30,461 bases of DNA. Source: Verrucomicrobiota bacterium. GTDB taxonomy: Bacteria; Verrucomicrobiota; Verrucomicrobiae; Limisphaerales; UBA11358. The notes beneath the pieces are model-generated. The model searched no databases. It was given only the letters and a program-made list of their open reading frames with translations, and was not told the origin of the DNA. A program made the translations under genes and the position numbers. The first letter of the stretch is position 1, and each line of letters opens with the position of its first letter. The stretch covers positions 1 through 30,461 of the forward strand of contig JACZKP010000192.1 in NCBI GenBank assembly GCA_014860005.1, given 5' to 3'. Below, one piece after another: positions 7,818 to 15,131 of this stretch.

Positions 7818-8075
7818 TTACTCTCTTGGAATGGGAGTCAGGTTCTCACAAAGCCATTTGGCCTCGGCTTGCAGGGCTGTATCGCGGCGAGTGAACGGGC
7901 CGAGCACTGGTCCATTGACGGGCCGAAGGTCGGCGTACCATCCATCCTCGCCAGGCTCCACATAGCTGGCCCGGAACGTGGTGGCGTTGCCAACCTGCAT
8001 TGCTTCTGCGAGGTCATCTTGATGGATGAAGCGGAGGCGGTCTCCGCTGATCACGATTTGGATTTCTTCACTCAT
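7818..8075 (-). CDS. Small conserved hypothetical protein (85 aa)
   Basis: Not recognised by family name. The start at 8075 (MSEEIQIV) is preferred over 8159 because the conserved-looking part begins there; the longer form would add 28 basic residues. Later it has a GWYADLRPVNGPVLGPF stretch followed by a helix ending WLCENL. It resembles small proteins that recur next to similar AAA/WGR clusters, but I cannot give a function. The WGR gene follows almost immediately. Confidence 0.6.
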   Translation of the reverse strand: MSEEIQIVISGDRLRFIHQDDLAEAMQVGNATTFRASYVEPGEDGWYADLRPVNGPVLGPFTRRDTALQAEAKWLCENLTPIPRE

Positions 8076-8192
8076 CCTTACGCGGCAACGCTCACGCCCT
8101 GGGAGGACCTTTCGTGCGGTGCGGATTTGGTCTCCCAATTTGTTTGCTGCTCTCGGCATCGCGCTGTTGTAATTTTGATTAGCAGAATCATC

Positions 8193-8387
8193 TCAAGAAT
8201 TCCCCAGCCGTTGTTTTGTGCCCGCCCTCTGCTGCTCGTAAAATTCGGGCTTCTTTTTGACGGACTCGGTTTTCCCGAGCGCCGTCTCGATGCTCTTGGT
8301 CAGGTTCTGGCAGGCGGGACCGCTGACGCCGGCGACGTCGATGTTGACCTTGCCGTCTTTGCCGATGATGAGCTTTATCTCCTGCAC
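8193..8387 (-). CDS. DUF2997 family protein
   Basis: A 64-aa protein matching DUF2997: a beta-rich start with KDGKVNIDVAGVSG, then GPACQNLTKSIETALG with the conserved Cys. The GTG start at 8387 has AGGAAG upstream, inside the last codons of the DUF1257 gene. DUF2997 is commonly next to DUF1257 (Ycf35) in cyanobacteria and other bacteria, as here. The molecular role is not established; the pair probably forms a small complex with the Ycf46-like AAA ATPase encoded upstream. Confidence 0.8.
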   Translation of the reverse strand: MQEIKLIIGKDGKVNIDVAGVSGPACQNLTKSIETALGKTESVKKKPEFYEQQRAGTKQRLGNS

Positions 8388-8391
8388 AAGT

Positions 8392-8841
8392 TCAGTACTT
8401 CCTCAAGGTGATGATCGTTTGCTGTGTTTGCGCATCCACTTTCTCGCTGTAGCTCCAGCCCTTGGATTTGGCGAACTGCCTGGCCTTTCTGACCGCAACC
8501 TCTTTGGTGTATGCCGCGATGAGCTTGTCGCCGCCCTCGCCGATCCTGTCGCGAAGGCCGTAACCGCCCTGCCAGAAATCCCACAACGGAACATACGCAT
8601 CCCCCCGCTTGACCAAGCCAACTTCATACGAGTTGGGGCTGTTTTTGACAGCCAAGGCGTGGTCGCACTTACCGAGATCCCGTTTGCTGAATCCACCTGG
8701 AAGAGGGTAATCACCGATATGTGTTCCGTACCAGCGGTAGGTCTGCTGGTTTTCTCGAAAGTCCAGACCCAGGTGTTCGCAGACGGCCTTCAGCGCCTCC
8801 AGGTCCTTGAGTTCAATTTGGATGACGGTTACGTGTGACAC
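8392..8841 (-). CDS. DUF1257 (Ycf35-like) protein
   Basis: A 149-aa protein starting at GTG 8841 (VSHVTVIQ), the typical MSH start of this family. It then follows the family pattern: an ELKDLEALKAVCEHLG helix, a beta-rich middle, the aromatic YVPLWDFWQGG segment and a basic C-terminal helix with strand (TIITLRKY). Ycf35/DUF1257 is found in plastids, cyanobacteria and scattered bacterial clusters, with no settled biochemical function. It sits between the Ycf46-like AAA gene (20 bp upstream) and DUF2997 (4 bp downstream), a recurring trio. Confidence 0.82.
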   Translation of the reverse strand: MSHVTVIQIELKDLEALKAVCEHLGLDFRENQQTYRWYGTHIGDYPLPGGFSKRDLGKCDHALAVKNSPNSYEVGLVKRGDAYVPLWDFWQGGYGLRDRIGEGGDKLIAAYTKEVAVRKARQFAKSKGWSYSEKVDAQTQQTIITLRKY

Positions 8842-8861
8842 AAAATGCTTGGGAATAGATT

Positions 8862-10394
8862 TCAGATGTCCAACTGGCGTCCGGCGCTGGTTTTGCCGGA
8901 GGCTCTTCCACTCTCGACCCGGCTGGCGTTGAGGGCGTTGGTCTCGGCCCACTTCACCATTTCGCCCAGTTCGGGCGCCTTCGACTTCGCAAGCGGGTTG
9001 GTCTGCCGAATGGCTTTCAAGATGTCGTCGCTGCTGAGTTCCCGATCGTGATAGAAGGCAGAGTAAAGCCCGCTGACCACGGCCTCCTCCAACTCGGCGC
9101 CGCTGAAGCCTTCCGAGTCCATGACCATCTGATCGAGTTCCTTTGCGAAATCGGCCACCTGGCGGCCAAATCTATGAATGTGGATGCGCAGGATATCGGC
9201 GCGTTCCTTGGGAGTGGGAAGCCCGACGAAAAAGATTTCGTCGAAACGTCCCTTGCGGAGCAGTTCCGGCGGCAGGCCTTCAATCCGGTTGATGGTGGCA
9301 ATGACGAAACACGGTTTGGTTTTCTCCTGCATCCACGAAAGGAAATTACCGAAAACCCGCTGGCTCGTGCCGCCATCGGTCGAACCGCCTCCCATTCCGG
9401 CGAAAGCCTTTTCCATTTCATCGATCCAGAGGACGCAACTGCCGATGGCTTCGGCGGTCTGGACGGCCAACCGCATGTTGCTCTCGGATTCGCCCACCAG
9501 CCCGCCGAACACCCGTCCGATATCGAAACGGATCAAGGGAACACCCATGATGTTGCTGGCGGCCTTTGCGGAGAGGGATTTGCCGCAGCCGGGAATTCCC
9601 ACCAGCAGCATTCCCCGCGGCATGGGCAGCTTGAATGCGCGCGCCTTGCCGGAGAAGGCCTTGCTGCGCATCGTCAGCCAATGCTTCAGGTTTTCCAAAC
9701 CACCAATGTCGTCGGCGGTTTGTGCGGCCTCGAAATACTCCAGGATGCCCGTTTTGCGGACCGCCAGACTCTTTTCCTTCAAGACCAGTTTGGAAATCGG
9801 CGGCCGGCTCTTTTTGTCTTGAGAAACGCTCTCGACCACGGCTTTGGCGATCGCGTTTTCGGCCTCCACCGTCGTGAGGCCCATCGCGGCCTGGATGATG
9901 CGCTCCTTTTCTTCGTCCGGGATCGCGCCGATTTTGGCTTTGTGCGGCTCGTAAAGCTTGGTGAAGACGTGCTCGATCTCTTCGCGACCCGGCAAGTCGA
10001 ATTCCAGCAGTGTGACATCGCGCTCCAGATCCGGAGGCAGCCGGCGCACCGGGCTGGTGATGATCAAGGTCTTGGTTGTTTGCTTGAAATCGCGCGCAAT
10101 GTCGCGGAGCAGGCGAACCACTTTTTCCGATGAGAAGAAGGCCGGAAGGTCCCGCGCCACGTAAATCGTGTTGCTTGGGCCGCCCTTGATCGCCAGCAGG
10201 GCTTCGATGGGGTCTTCGGTCTGCTCGGCATCCTTGCCATCCGGGTTCGTGAAACCTTCCGTATGTGACCAGATGCGCAACTTGTATTTGACTTCCCTGG
10301 CCGTATTGAGGATCGCCAACTCCGCACGGCTTTCCTCCGGGGTGACCAGGTAAAGAATTGGATAACGGGCTCGGATGTAGGGCTGAAGGTTCAC
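8862..10394 (-). CDS. Ycf46-like AAA+ ATPase
   Basis: A 510-aa protein. The N-terminal 200 residues resemble the ATPase-like but degenerate domain of Ycf46 proteins (RARYPILYLVTPEE at the start). The C-terminal AAA module has Walker A GIPGCGKS (266-273), Walker B VLWIDEMEKAF (catalytic Asp/Glu about 325-326), sensor-1 in ATINR, and the arginine-finger region in RKGRFDEIFF. I chose GTG 10394 because the family starts with the PYIRARYPILYL segment; the TTG at 10451 would add a 19-residue tail of unlikely composition. It is expected to be an ATP-driven hexameric remodeller working with the DUF1257 and DUF2997 proteins. The substrate is unknown. Confidence 0.9.
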   Translation of the reverse strand: MNLQPYIRARYPILYLVTPEESRAELAILNTAREVKYKLRIWSHTEGFTNPDGKDAEQTEDPIEALLAIKGGPSNTIYVARDLPAFFSSEKVVRLLRDIARDFKQTTKTLIITSPVRRLPPDLERDVTLLEFDLPGREEIEHVFTKLYEPHKAKIGAIPDEEKERIIQAAMGLTTVEAENAIAKAVVESVSQDKKSRPPISKLVLKEKSLAVRKTGILEYFEAAQTADDIGGLENLKHWLTMRSKAFSGKARAFKLPMPRGMLLVGIPGCGKSLSAKAASNIMGVPLIRFDIGRVFGGLVGESESNMRLAVQTAEAIGSCVLWIDEMEKAFAGMGGGSTDGGTSQRVFGNFLSWMQEKTKPCFVIATINRIEGLPPELLRKGRFDEIFFVGLPTPKERADILRIHIHRFGRQVADFAKELDQMVMDSEGFSGAELEEAVVSGLYSAFYHDRELSSDDILKAIRQTNPLAKSKAPELGEMVKWAETNALNASRVESGRASGKTSAGRQLDI

Positions 10395-10479
10395 GTGGTG
10401 ATTTGTCGTTCGATCTTGAGAGTTCGTTTGGCCGCCTTTCCTGCCGGACAAAACACTTCTGCCGCTTTGAACGCCGGCT

Positions 10480-11142
10480 TCAGGAAAGTTTGATTTTCTG
10501 AGGTCTGCGCACGAACAGATTTTCGATCCGGCTCGGATGCCCGGCGCGGATTTCGTCCAGCAGATGACGAGCGCAATATCGATTCGCCGGCAGGGAGTAG
10601 CGGTTGAAGAGAACGTAGAAACACTGCCATCGCGCTCTCCAGAAACAACCGGTCGCCAGAAAGATCCGGACTGCGGCCAGACGCTTCTCGAAATTTCCAG
10701 GATCTTCCCGGATACAAGTGCCGGCCAATCGCCGCGCGCGCCATTTGTTGCCAGACCTTAAGAGGGCAAACGCCTTTTCGATTCGCTCTTGAGGCAAGCC
10801 GCGGTTATCCGGTGAGTCGAGCAGGGACTCGAAGATGAGAGCGCCGATATTCGCCAGGGATCCGGTCCAAATTGCAGCCAGCGCGGCAGCAACGCACAGG
10901 AAGAGGGAAACGCTCTTGATATAGTTTTCCGAATCATCGATCCCGATGAAGTCCGGCCGGCGGACCGCATCGAGGACGGAGAGTGCGTAAAGCCCTAGAT
11001 GCACGACGCCCAGGCTGATGAGAATCTGAACCCATCGGCGTCCGCGGCTCTCGCTCGGTTGTGTCAGCAGCAACCCGATCAGGATGGTGACCGCGTAAGC
11101 GATGAGGTAATCCCTTTTCTGTGGCAACCAGGTGATGTGCAT
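10480..11142 (-). CDS. Membrane protein with soluble C-terminal helical domain
   Basis: A 220-aa protein. Three hydrophobic segments are visible, at about residues 11-27, 37-57 and 78-105. They are followed by a soluble, Arg-rich helical region (AFALLRSGNKWRARRLAGTC and a similar later helix pair) that looks like one or two tetratricopeptide-type repeats. No enzyme motif is seen. It could anchor the neighbouring Ycf46-like complex to the inner membrane, but nothing in the sequence proves that. Confidence 0.7.
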   Translation of the reverse strand: MHITWLPQKRDYLIAYAVTILIGLLLTQPSESRGRRWVQILISLGVVHLGLYALSVLDAVRRPDFIGIDDSENYIKSVSLFLCVAAALAAIWTGSLANIGALIFESLLDSPDNRGLPQERIEKAFALLRSGNKWRARRLAGTCIREDPGNFEKRLAAVRIFLATGCFWRARWQCFYVLFNRYSLPANRYCARHLLDEIRAGHPSRIENLFVRRPQKIKLS

Positions 11143-11166
11143 TTGGGGAAAGACTGGCCCGGGCGG

Positions 11167-11679
11167 TTAATCAGGTCGGCGACGCTTGGGCTTTGAGACG
11201 TTCGAAAGCAAAGTGATGGGGCCGGGATCGGGCGCAACCATTTCCATTTGCGCGATGACCGCTCGCAGGGATTTGCGTTTCTTCAGCGCTTTCTTCAGTG
11301 CGTCCAGAGAAATGAGAATCGCCTGAGCCTCAGTGTTGGTAAATTCCCAGCACCCGAGGCGTTTCATGCCGGGCCGCCACCACTCGATTTGGCCGTTGTA
11401 TTCAAACCGGGCGTCGGTGCGCTTCACGAAAGGCAGCTTGTGCTTCATCAGGAACAGATCGAGCTGCTCTGTCATGTAGGGAGCGAGATCGTTGTTGCAG
11501 ACTTGCAGCGAGGTTTTTCCACTGACCGTCTCAACTTCTTTGTGGAGACTTTTCTCGTCGTCGCAGCCGCCGTACTCTCGCGCAAGCTGGATGTCCAGGA
11601 TGTGTGCGATCAATTCGTCGAGGACCTCGGACGTCAGCCTGCCGCCAATCGCGAATCGTATTGGAAACCGGTCCGCCAT
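11167..11679 (-). CDS. Unknown 170-aa protein
   Basis: Not recognised. The start at 11679 (MADRFPIRFAIGG) is preferred because the upstream extension is Arg-rich and antisense-like. The N-terminal half is a small alpha-beta stretch (acidic helix LTSEVLDELIAHIL). The middle contains aromatic motifs (FEYNGQIEWWRPG), and the end is strongly basic (KALKKRKSLRAV, KPKRRRPD), suggesting nucleic-acid or protein contact. It lies in tight series with its neighbours in the cluster. Confidence 0.65.
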   Translation of the reverse strand: MADRFPIRFAIGGRLTSEVLDELIAHILDIQLAREYGGCDDEKSLHKEVETVSGKTSLQVCNNDLAPYMTEQLDLFLMKHKLPFVKRTDARFEYNGQIEWWRPGMKRLGCWEFTNTEAQAILISLDALKKALKKRKSLRAVIAQMEMVAPDPGPITLLSNVSKPKRRRPD

Positions 11680-11692
11680 GGTGATTGTCGGT

Positions 11693-11962
11693 CTAAAAGA
11701 AGTGCGTTGGAGTTTGACGCTCGACCCCTCCGTATCGGGCGCGGTGTTCCCGCGTGATCTCCCTGGCGGTGCGAACGCAGAGCTTGCGAATCTCGCGGAG
11801 GCGGAGCGCTTCCGGCGTACCCGGCGTGGCGCTTTGTGCTGAATCCCGCCGGTGATTGCCGGCCGCGTAGGAATGGACGACTCGTGCTCCCAAAACAACC
11901 TGGACCTCGTAGCCCTCTTCGGAAAACTCGCCGATGACGACTTTCTGCGTTGGCTTCTTCAC
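11693..11962 (-). CDS. Small basic protein (89 aa)
   Basis: Not recognised. It begins with a beta-hairpin-like EFSEEGYEVQVVLGARVVHSY, followed by a long Arg-rich helix (RLREIRKLCVRTAREITREH). It starts 9 bp after the previous stop (11972) and ends 13 bp before the next gene. Codon and residue use look like those of its neighbours. Confidence 0.6.
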   Translation of the reverse strand: MKKPTQKVVIGEFSEEGYEVQVVLGARVVHSYAAGNHRRDSAQSATPGTPEALRLREIRKLCVRTAREITREHRARYGGVERQTPTHFF

Positions 11963-11971
11963 GGTCGGGAA

Positions 11972-12409
11972 TCAAAGGGGAGAAGTTTGCAATTGTGGCT
12001 CGCATGCCCGATTTTCATCTGGCTGGGCTTCAGGGATCGTCAGAGCAGTTGCTTCTGCGGGTCCGGCGCATTGGGGTGCGGCGTCTTGCAGGCGGATATT
12101 TCCCTTGGCCAGCACATGGTTAAGGAGCGTGCGATAAACAGGCAGATGAAGAGCCTGTAGAGCAGCCTCCTGAAGCTTCCTGGCTGAAAAACGTTTGGTT
12201 TCCTCGACGAGCGCTTTCGTGCCTGAAAAAGCCGTTATACTCCTGAAGCCTCCAACCAACTTGACCGGCTGAACTGCGAGGTAATATCCGCGCTTGTTGA
12301 TACCCCCGGTGAAGTAGCTCATGCCGCCTTCGTCGTAGTAAACCTCCACTTCCACAAATCGATCCGGGTCGGTTGAAGGCAGGCGCTTAAGCAGGATTTT
12401 TCGACTCAT
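11972..12409 (-). CDS. Unknown 145-aa protein
   Basis: Not recognised. The first 55 residues form an apparent beta-sheet domain (FVEVEVYYDEGGMSYFTGG, then NKRGYYLAVQPV), followed by a helix-rich region and a Pro/Ala-rich, probably disordered tail. The ATG overlaps the preceding stop by 4 nt (ATGA at 12409-12406), so translation is coupled to the gene upstream. Confidence 0.65.
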   Translation of the reverse strand: MSRKILLKRLPSTDPDRFVEVEVYYDEGGMSYFTGGINKRGYYLAVQPVKLVGGFRSITAFSGTKALVEETKRFSARKLQEAALQALHLPVYRTLLNHVLAKGNIRLQDAAPQCAGPAEATALTIPEAQPDENRACEPQLQTSPL

Positions 12410-12738
12410 ATCTGTTGGTTTGGCTCAGTTTCTCGAACTGACAGAGGTGCGGAACTGGCGCTGGCAGACTGATCTTTATCGAGATCTGTGCCGCCGAAAT
12501 CCACCCATGCCCAGCCTTGCAGGTATGCGCCGTTGTCATTTCCTTCGGAAACGATTGTGCCATCGTCGAATTCCAATTCTCCCTCGCGGGCGAGCGTTGC
12601 TCTGGCCAACTCTAAAATTTGTTGGCGGCGAGGGTCGTCGAGATGATTCTCGGCGGCCTCGATCGCTTTGCGCAATTCAGACGATGGCTTCTTGACCGCT
12701 TTCGCCGCCGTCAGCAGGTCCTGAAAGTATCTGCTCAT
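12406..12738 (-). CDS. Unknown acidic 110-aa protein
   Basis: Not recognised. It has an N-terminal helical part (RYFQDLLTAAKAVKKPSSELRKAIEAAENHL), an acidic strand region (LEFDDGTIVSEGNDNG), then GAYLQGWAWVDFGG and a low-complexity tail. Both ends are 4-nt overlaps with neighbouring genes (12738/12735 and 12409/12406), which fixes the start and marks it as part of one operon. Confidence 0.65.
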   Translation of the reverse strand: MSRYFQDLLTAAKAVKKPSSELRKAIEAAENHLDDPRRQQILELARATLAREGELEFDDGTIVSEGNDNGAYLQGWAWVDFGGTDLDKDQSASASSAPLSVRETEPNQQI

Positions 12739-13535
12739 GTCGTTTCGCGTGTGTTGCCAGTGATGTTGGCTTTCATTCGTTTCAGCAACTCTTGGGCGAT
12801 TTGCTCGGTGATGCCGTGTCGCTCGAGCCAATCCATAACCCGAGCCAGTGACGCCGCTCCCGCCCCGGTGTGTTCCGGCTGTCCGCACTGAGCCAGCCGG
12901 CAGCCCCACACTCCCGTTAATACATGATAGGACACGTCGCCGAGTTTGAGCGGCAAACTGCGCTCTGTGATGATTCCCTCTTTGACCTCAAGAAAGCGGG
13001 CTTCGACCGGCCAGCCATCCTCCGTTTTGCCGTCGAGAGTAAAAACCGCCCGTCCGTCCGGGTGCTCGTAAAGACATCCCGTCAGGTAAAGAAGCTGCTT
13101 GTAAGCATCAGGAAAATCGACCGTCATTTCATCCAGCCAACTATTGAAATAAGTGCTTCCGCAGACGGGCAATCCAAGCGCTTCGATGTGCCGACATTTT
13201 TCTGCGAGCCGCCGGGTGATGGCCTTGAGCTGGGCCGCGTCCATGGCGGAATAGGTGAAATGCTCGATGCGGTTACCCTTCCAATAGACGTACCCCTGTA
13301 AATCGCGCGTGACATGTTCAACCCCGCATAGCCACGGTTTGATGTATTTGGCTGACACGACGTCGGCATGGAGCTGATGGAACGCCTGGACGCCACACTC
13401 GGTGAGGTTGTTATTCACGGCTGCTTCGACCAGCGACAGGTGAGCGGGATCAAGATTTTCGCCGTCCCGGCTGTGACGAAGAATCTCGATGCTTTGCTCA
13501 ATCAAGCTGGGGGTGGTCGCGCTTTCTGTGGTCAT
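12735..13535 (-). CDS. Unknown 266-aa protein
   Basis: Not recognised. The start at 13535 (MTTESATT) overlaps the preceding stop by 4 nt. Features are a mixed alpha-beta fold, a YVYWKGNRIEHF segment near residue 90, four or five scattered Cys (in CGVEH, CRHIE, VCGSTYF, WGCRLAQCG) and a helical C-terminus. There are no membrane helices and no nucleotide-binding loop. It lies inside the chain of overlapping genes between the two AAA ATPase genes. Confidence 0.65.
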   Translation of the reverse strand: MTTESATTPSLIEQSIEILRHSRDGENLDPAHLSLVEAAVNNNLTECGVQAFHQLHADVVSAKYIKPWLCGVEHVTRDLQGYVYWKGNRIEHFTYSAMDAAQLKAITRRLAEKCRHIEALGLPVCGSTYFNSWLDEMTVDFPDAYKQLLYLTGCLYEHPDGRAVFTLDGKTEDGWPVEARFLEVKEGIITERSLPLKLGDVSYHVLTGVWGCRLAQCGQPEHTGAGAASLARVMDWLERHGITEQIAQELLKRMKANITGNTRETT

Positions 13536-13888
13536 GCTTCCTCCAAATCGGCCAAGATGCGGTCGTAATTTTCGTGTTCTGCTTTCGTCAGGACGAACAA
13601 GTCTTTCACTGGCGCAATTCCCTCCTTTTCCAGGAATTGTTGAAGCGAAGCGGTAGCTTGTCCCGAATGGCTCAAATAATCGGCGAGATCGCCAACATTG
13701 AAATCTTCTCCGCTGTTGGCCCATGCCCGGCGGCCCTCCACAGTGTTTTGAATCCATCGTCCGACAGCGCGTGAGAGCCGATGCAAAACATCCGCTTTGT
13801 TTTCCGCGACGGTGTTGATCTGCAACACGCGCAACGCATCAACCCGGGTGCCGTCCATACGAATGAAGCAGATTTGGATTTTGTTCAT
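13532..13888 (-). CDS. Unknown 118-aa protein
   Basis: Not recognised. I chose ATG 13888 (MNKIQICFIRMDG) because the beta-strand start looks natural; ATG 13909 would add seven residues. It has an N-terminal beta-alpha segment, then a long mainly helical part, with an acidic C-terminus (HENYDRILADLEEA). Its stop overlaps the next start by 4 nt. Confidence 0.6.
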   Translation of the reverse strand: MNKIQICFIRMDGTRVDALRVLQINTVAENKADVLHRLSRAVGRWIQNTVEGRRAWANSGEDFNVGDLADYLSHSGQATASLQQFLEKEGIAPVKDLFVLTKAEHENYDRILADLEEA

Positions 13889-13910
13889 GGCACGGCGCTC
13901 GGAGGACATT

Positions 13911-14390
13911 CTATTTGGCGGGAATCTTCTTTCGGACGAAGTCTCTTTTGATATTGGAAGTGACTGCCGCGAACCCAGGTTTGGAAGCCCGGACTATGCG
14001 ATGACATTCCAGTTTGGCCTTTGGCCCTTCGTCGCTTCCCGAGAAATCGCGGAGGAAACCCGGGCAGTTCTTGAGCGCAAATTTCAGAAAGTCGTTATCG
14101 CCCGGGCGGAAGCTGAACACTCGTGTCGCTCCTTTCAACTGGATCTTCACGGGCTTGCCGATCTTCATTTGTTTTCGAATGCAATCAAGAGACGCGGTCA
14201 ACTCGCATGTGGTCGTGCGGATTTTCTGATCAGGGAGGATGTGCTGCAGCAGTTTTCGAATGATCGGAAGTATGTCCCAACTCGGCGACTCATCGCGGTA
14301 GGTAAACAGAAAGAGATTCGGCACGTCGCCGGGCTTCTGCAGAGCCAGCCAGTAATCGTCGTGATCGAGAATCTTGAAAATGGTCAGCAC
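13911..14390 (-). CDS. Unknown protein; true 5' end probably upstream
   Basis: Not recognised. From GTG 14390 it encodes 159 residues, including DHDDYWLALQKPG and a basic C-terminus. The frame is open and protein-like upstream to 14513 (a stop lies at 14516-14514), with a convincing stretch GQNWHIHQLQYIAVNGVGW, yet no ATG, GTG or TTG occurs there in frame. Either a rare start is used or a base is missing upstream. Only the start is in doubt. Confidence 0.6.
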   Translation of the reverse strand: MLTIFKILDHDDYWLALQKPGDVPNLFLFTYRDESPSWDILPIIRKLLQHILPDQKIRTTTCELTASLDCIRKQMKIGKPVKIQLKGATRVFSFRPGDNDFLKFALKNCPGFLRDFSGSDEGPKAKLECHRIVRASKPGFAAVTSNIKRDFVRKKIPAK

Positions 14391-14663
14391 GCAGTTTGCG
14401 TTTGGCGACCAACCGACACCGTTGACAGCGATATACTGGAGTTGATGAATGTGCCAATTCTGACCCAGGAAACGCAGCTTGAGCGCGGGCTGACTTCGAG
14501 GTTGCTCAAGCGGTTATGGAATCGCCGCTCGCGGCGTTTAGTCCGACGTCTCCTTCGTGATCTTCTGCTGGACGCCTCGCCTTGGGATGCCGCTTTGGAT
14601 GTCGTGTGCTAACCGCGCTCCAAACATGGGCGAGAAGAACAGGCACGCGCACTTGAACGAGCG
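14391..14663 (-). other. Interval with possible extended coding, a mini-ORF and a hairpin
   Basis: The left 120 bp probably belong to the gene at 13911. Farther right, a 29-codon reading (14628-14539, minus strand, MFGARLAHDIQSG...) has an ATG and a stop but no good ribosome site, and I cannot support it as a gene. Between them is a compact hairpin, cgccg/cggcg (14523-14527 and 14532-14536) around a 4-nt loop. Confidence 0.35.
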
Positions 14664-15131
14664 TCAAAACTGGTCGATCGGCTTTTTCTTCTTGGGTTTC
14701 GCAAGGAAAGCCTCGTACGTGGCGGCACGGTGCGTAACAAGGGCCTCCATTCGATGATTGCCGTCCTGCATGGTCCAATCCCAGGCTTCGTGGTAGAGCA
14801 GCACTATTGGCGGGAGCTTCTCGCCGCGTTTCAATTGGTTGAGATATTTGCGCACACCGCGCCGGTAATGCCCTCTTCGAAGGTAGCTGATTCCATGTTC
14901 CGGGAGGTCCAGTTTTAAGGTCACCGGCCCGGCCCACAGATAATCGTTCGGGTCAAAAGGAAGCGCGAAGTCAGTTCCAGGGATGTGGAATCTGGAGAAC
15001 TGCACACCTGCTTGCTGCCATTCCTTCCAGCTGCCACGGAGAGTTGCTACGGCTTCGTGGGCGGTGTTGAACACTCGCGGTTGTCGAGAAGATCGCACGT
15101 CAGCCGATGACTTCGCCCGCCGAGATCTCAC
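14664..15131 (-). CDS. ParB/sulfiredoxin-like fold protein
   Basis: A 155-aa protein starting at GTG 15131, overlapping the AAA stop by 4 nt (GTGA). The motif MQDGNHRMEAL (about 121-131) is the hallmark DGNHR of the ParB N-terminal/sulfiredoxin superfamily. It follows a strand LPPIVLLYHE and precedes a helix; the C-terminus is Lys-rich (KPKKKKPIDQF). Members bind or hydrolyse nucleotides (CTP or ATP) or act as DNA nucleases or modifiers. There is no helix-turn-helix or ParA partner, so a plasmid-partition role is unlikely. It more likely serves the cluster's DNA-related activity. Confidence 0.65.
   Translation of the reverse strand: MRSRRAKSSADVRSSRQPRVFNTAHEAVATLRGSWKEWQQAGVQFSRFHIPGTDFALPFDPNDYLWAGPVTLKLDLPEHGISYLRRGHYRRGVRKYLNQLKRGEKLPPIVLLYHEAWDWTMQDGNHRMEALVTHRAATYEAFLAKPKKKKPIDQF

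Noticed and set aside
9048..10133. 361-codon plus-strand open frame
   Set aside because: It mirrors the Ycf46-like AAA gene and has no domain of its own.
14539..14628. 29-codon mini-gene on the minus strand
   Set aside because: It has an ATG and a stop, but no ribosome site and no recognisable features; too short to support.
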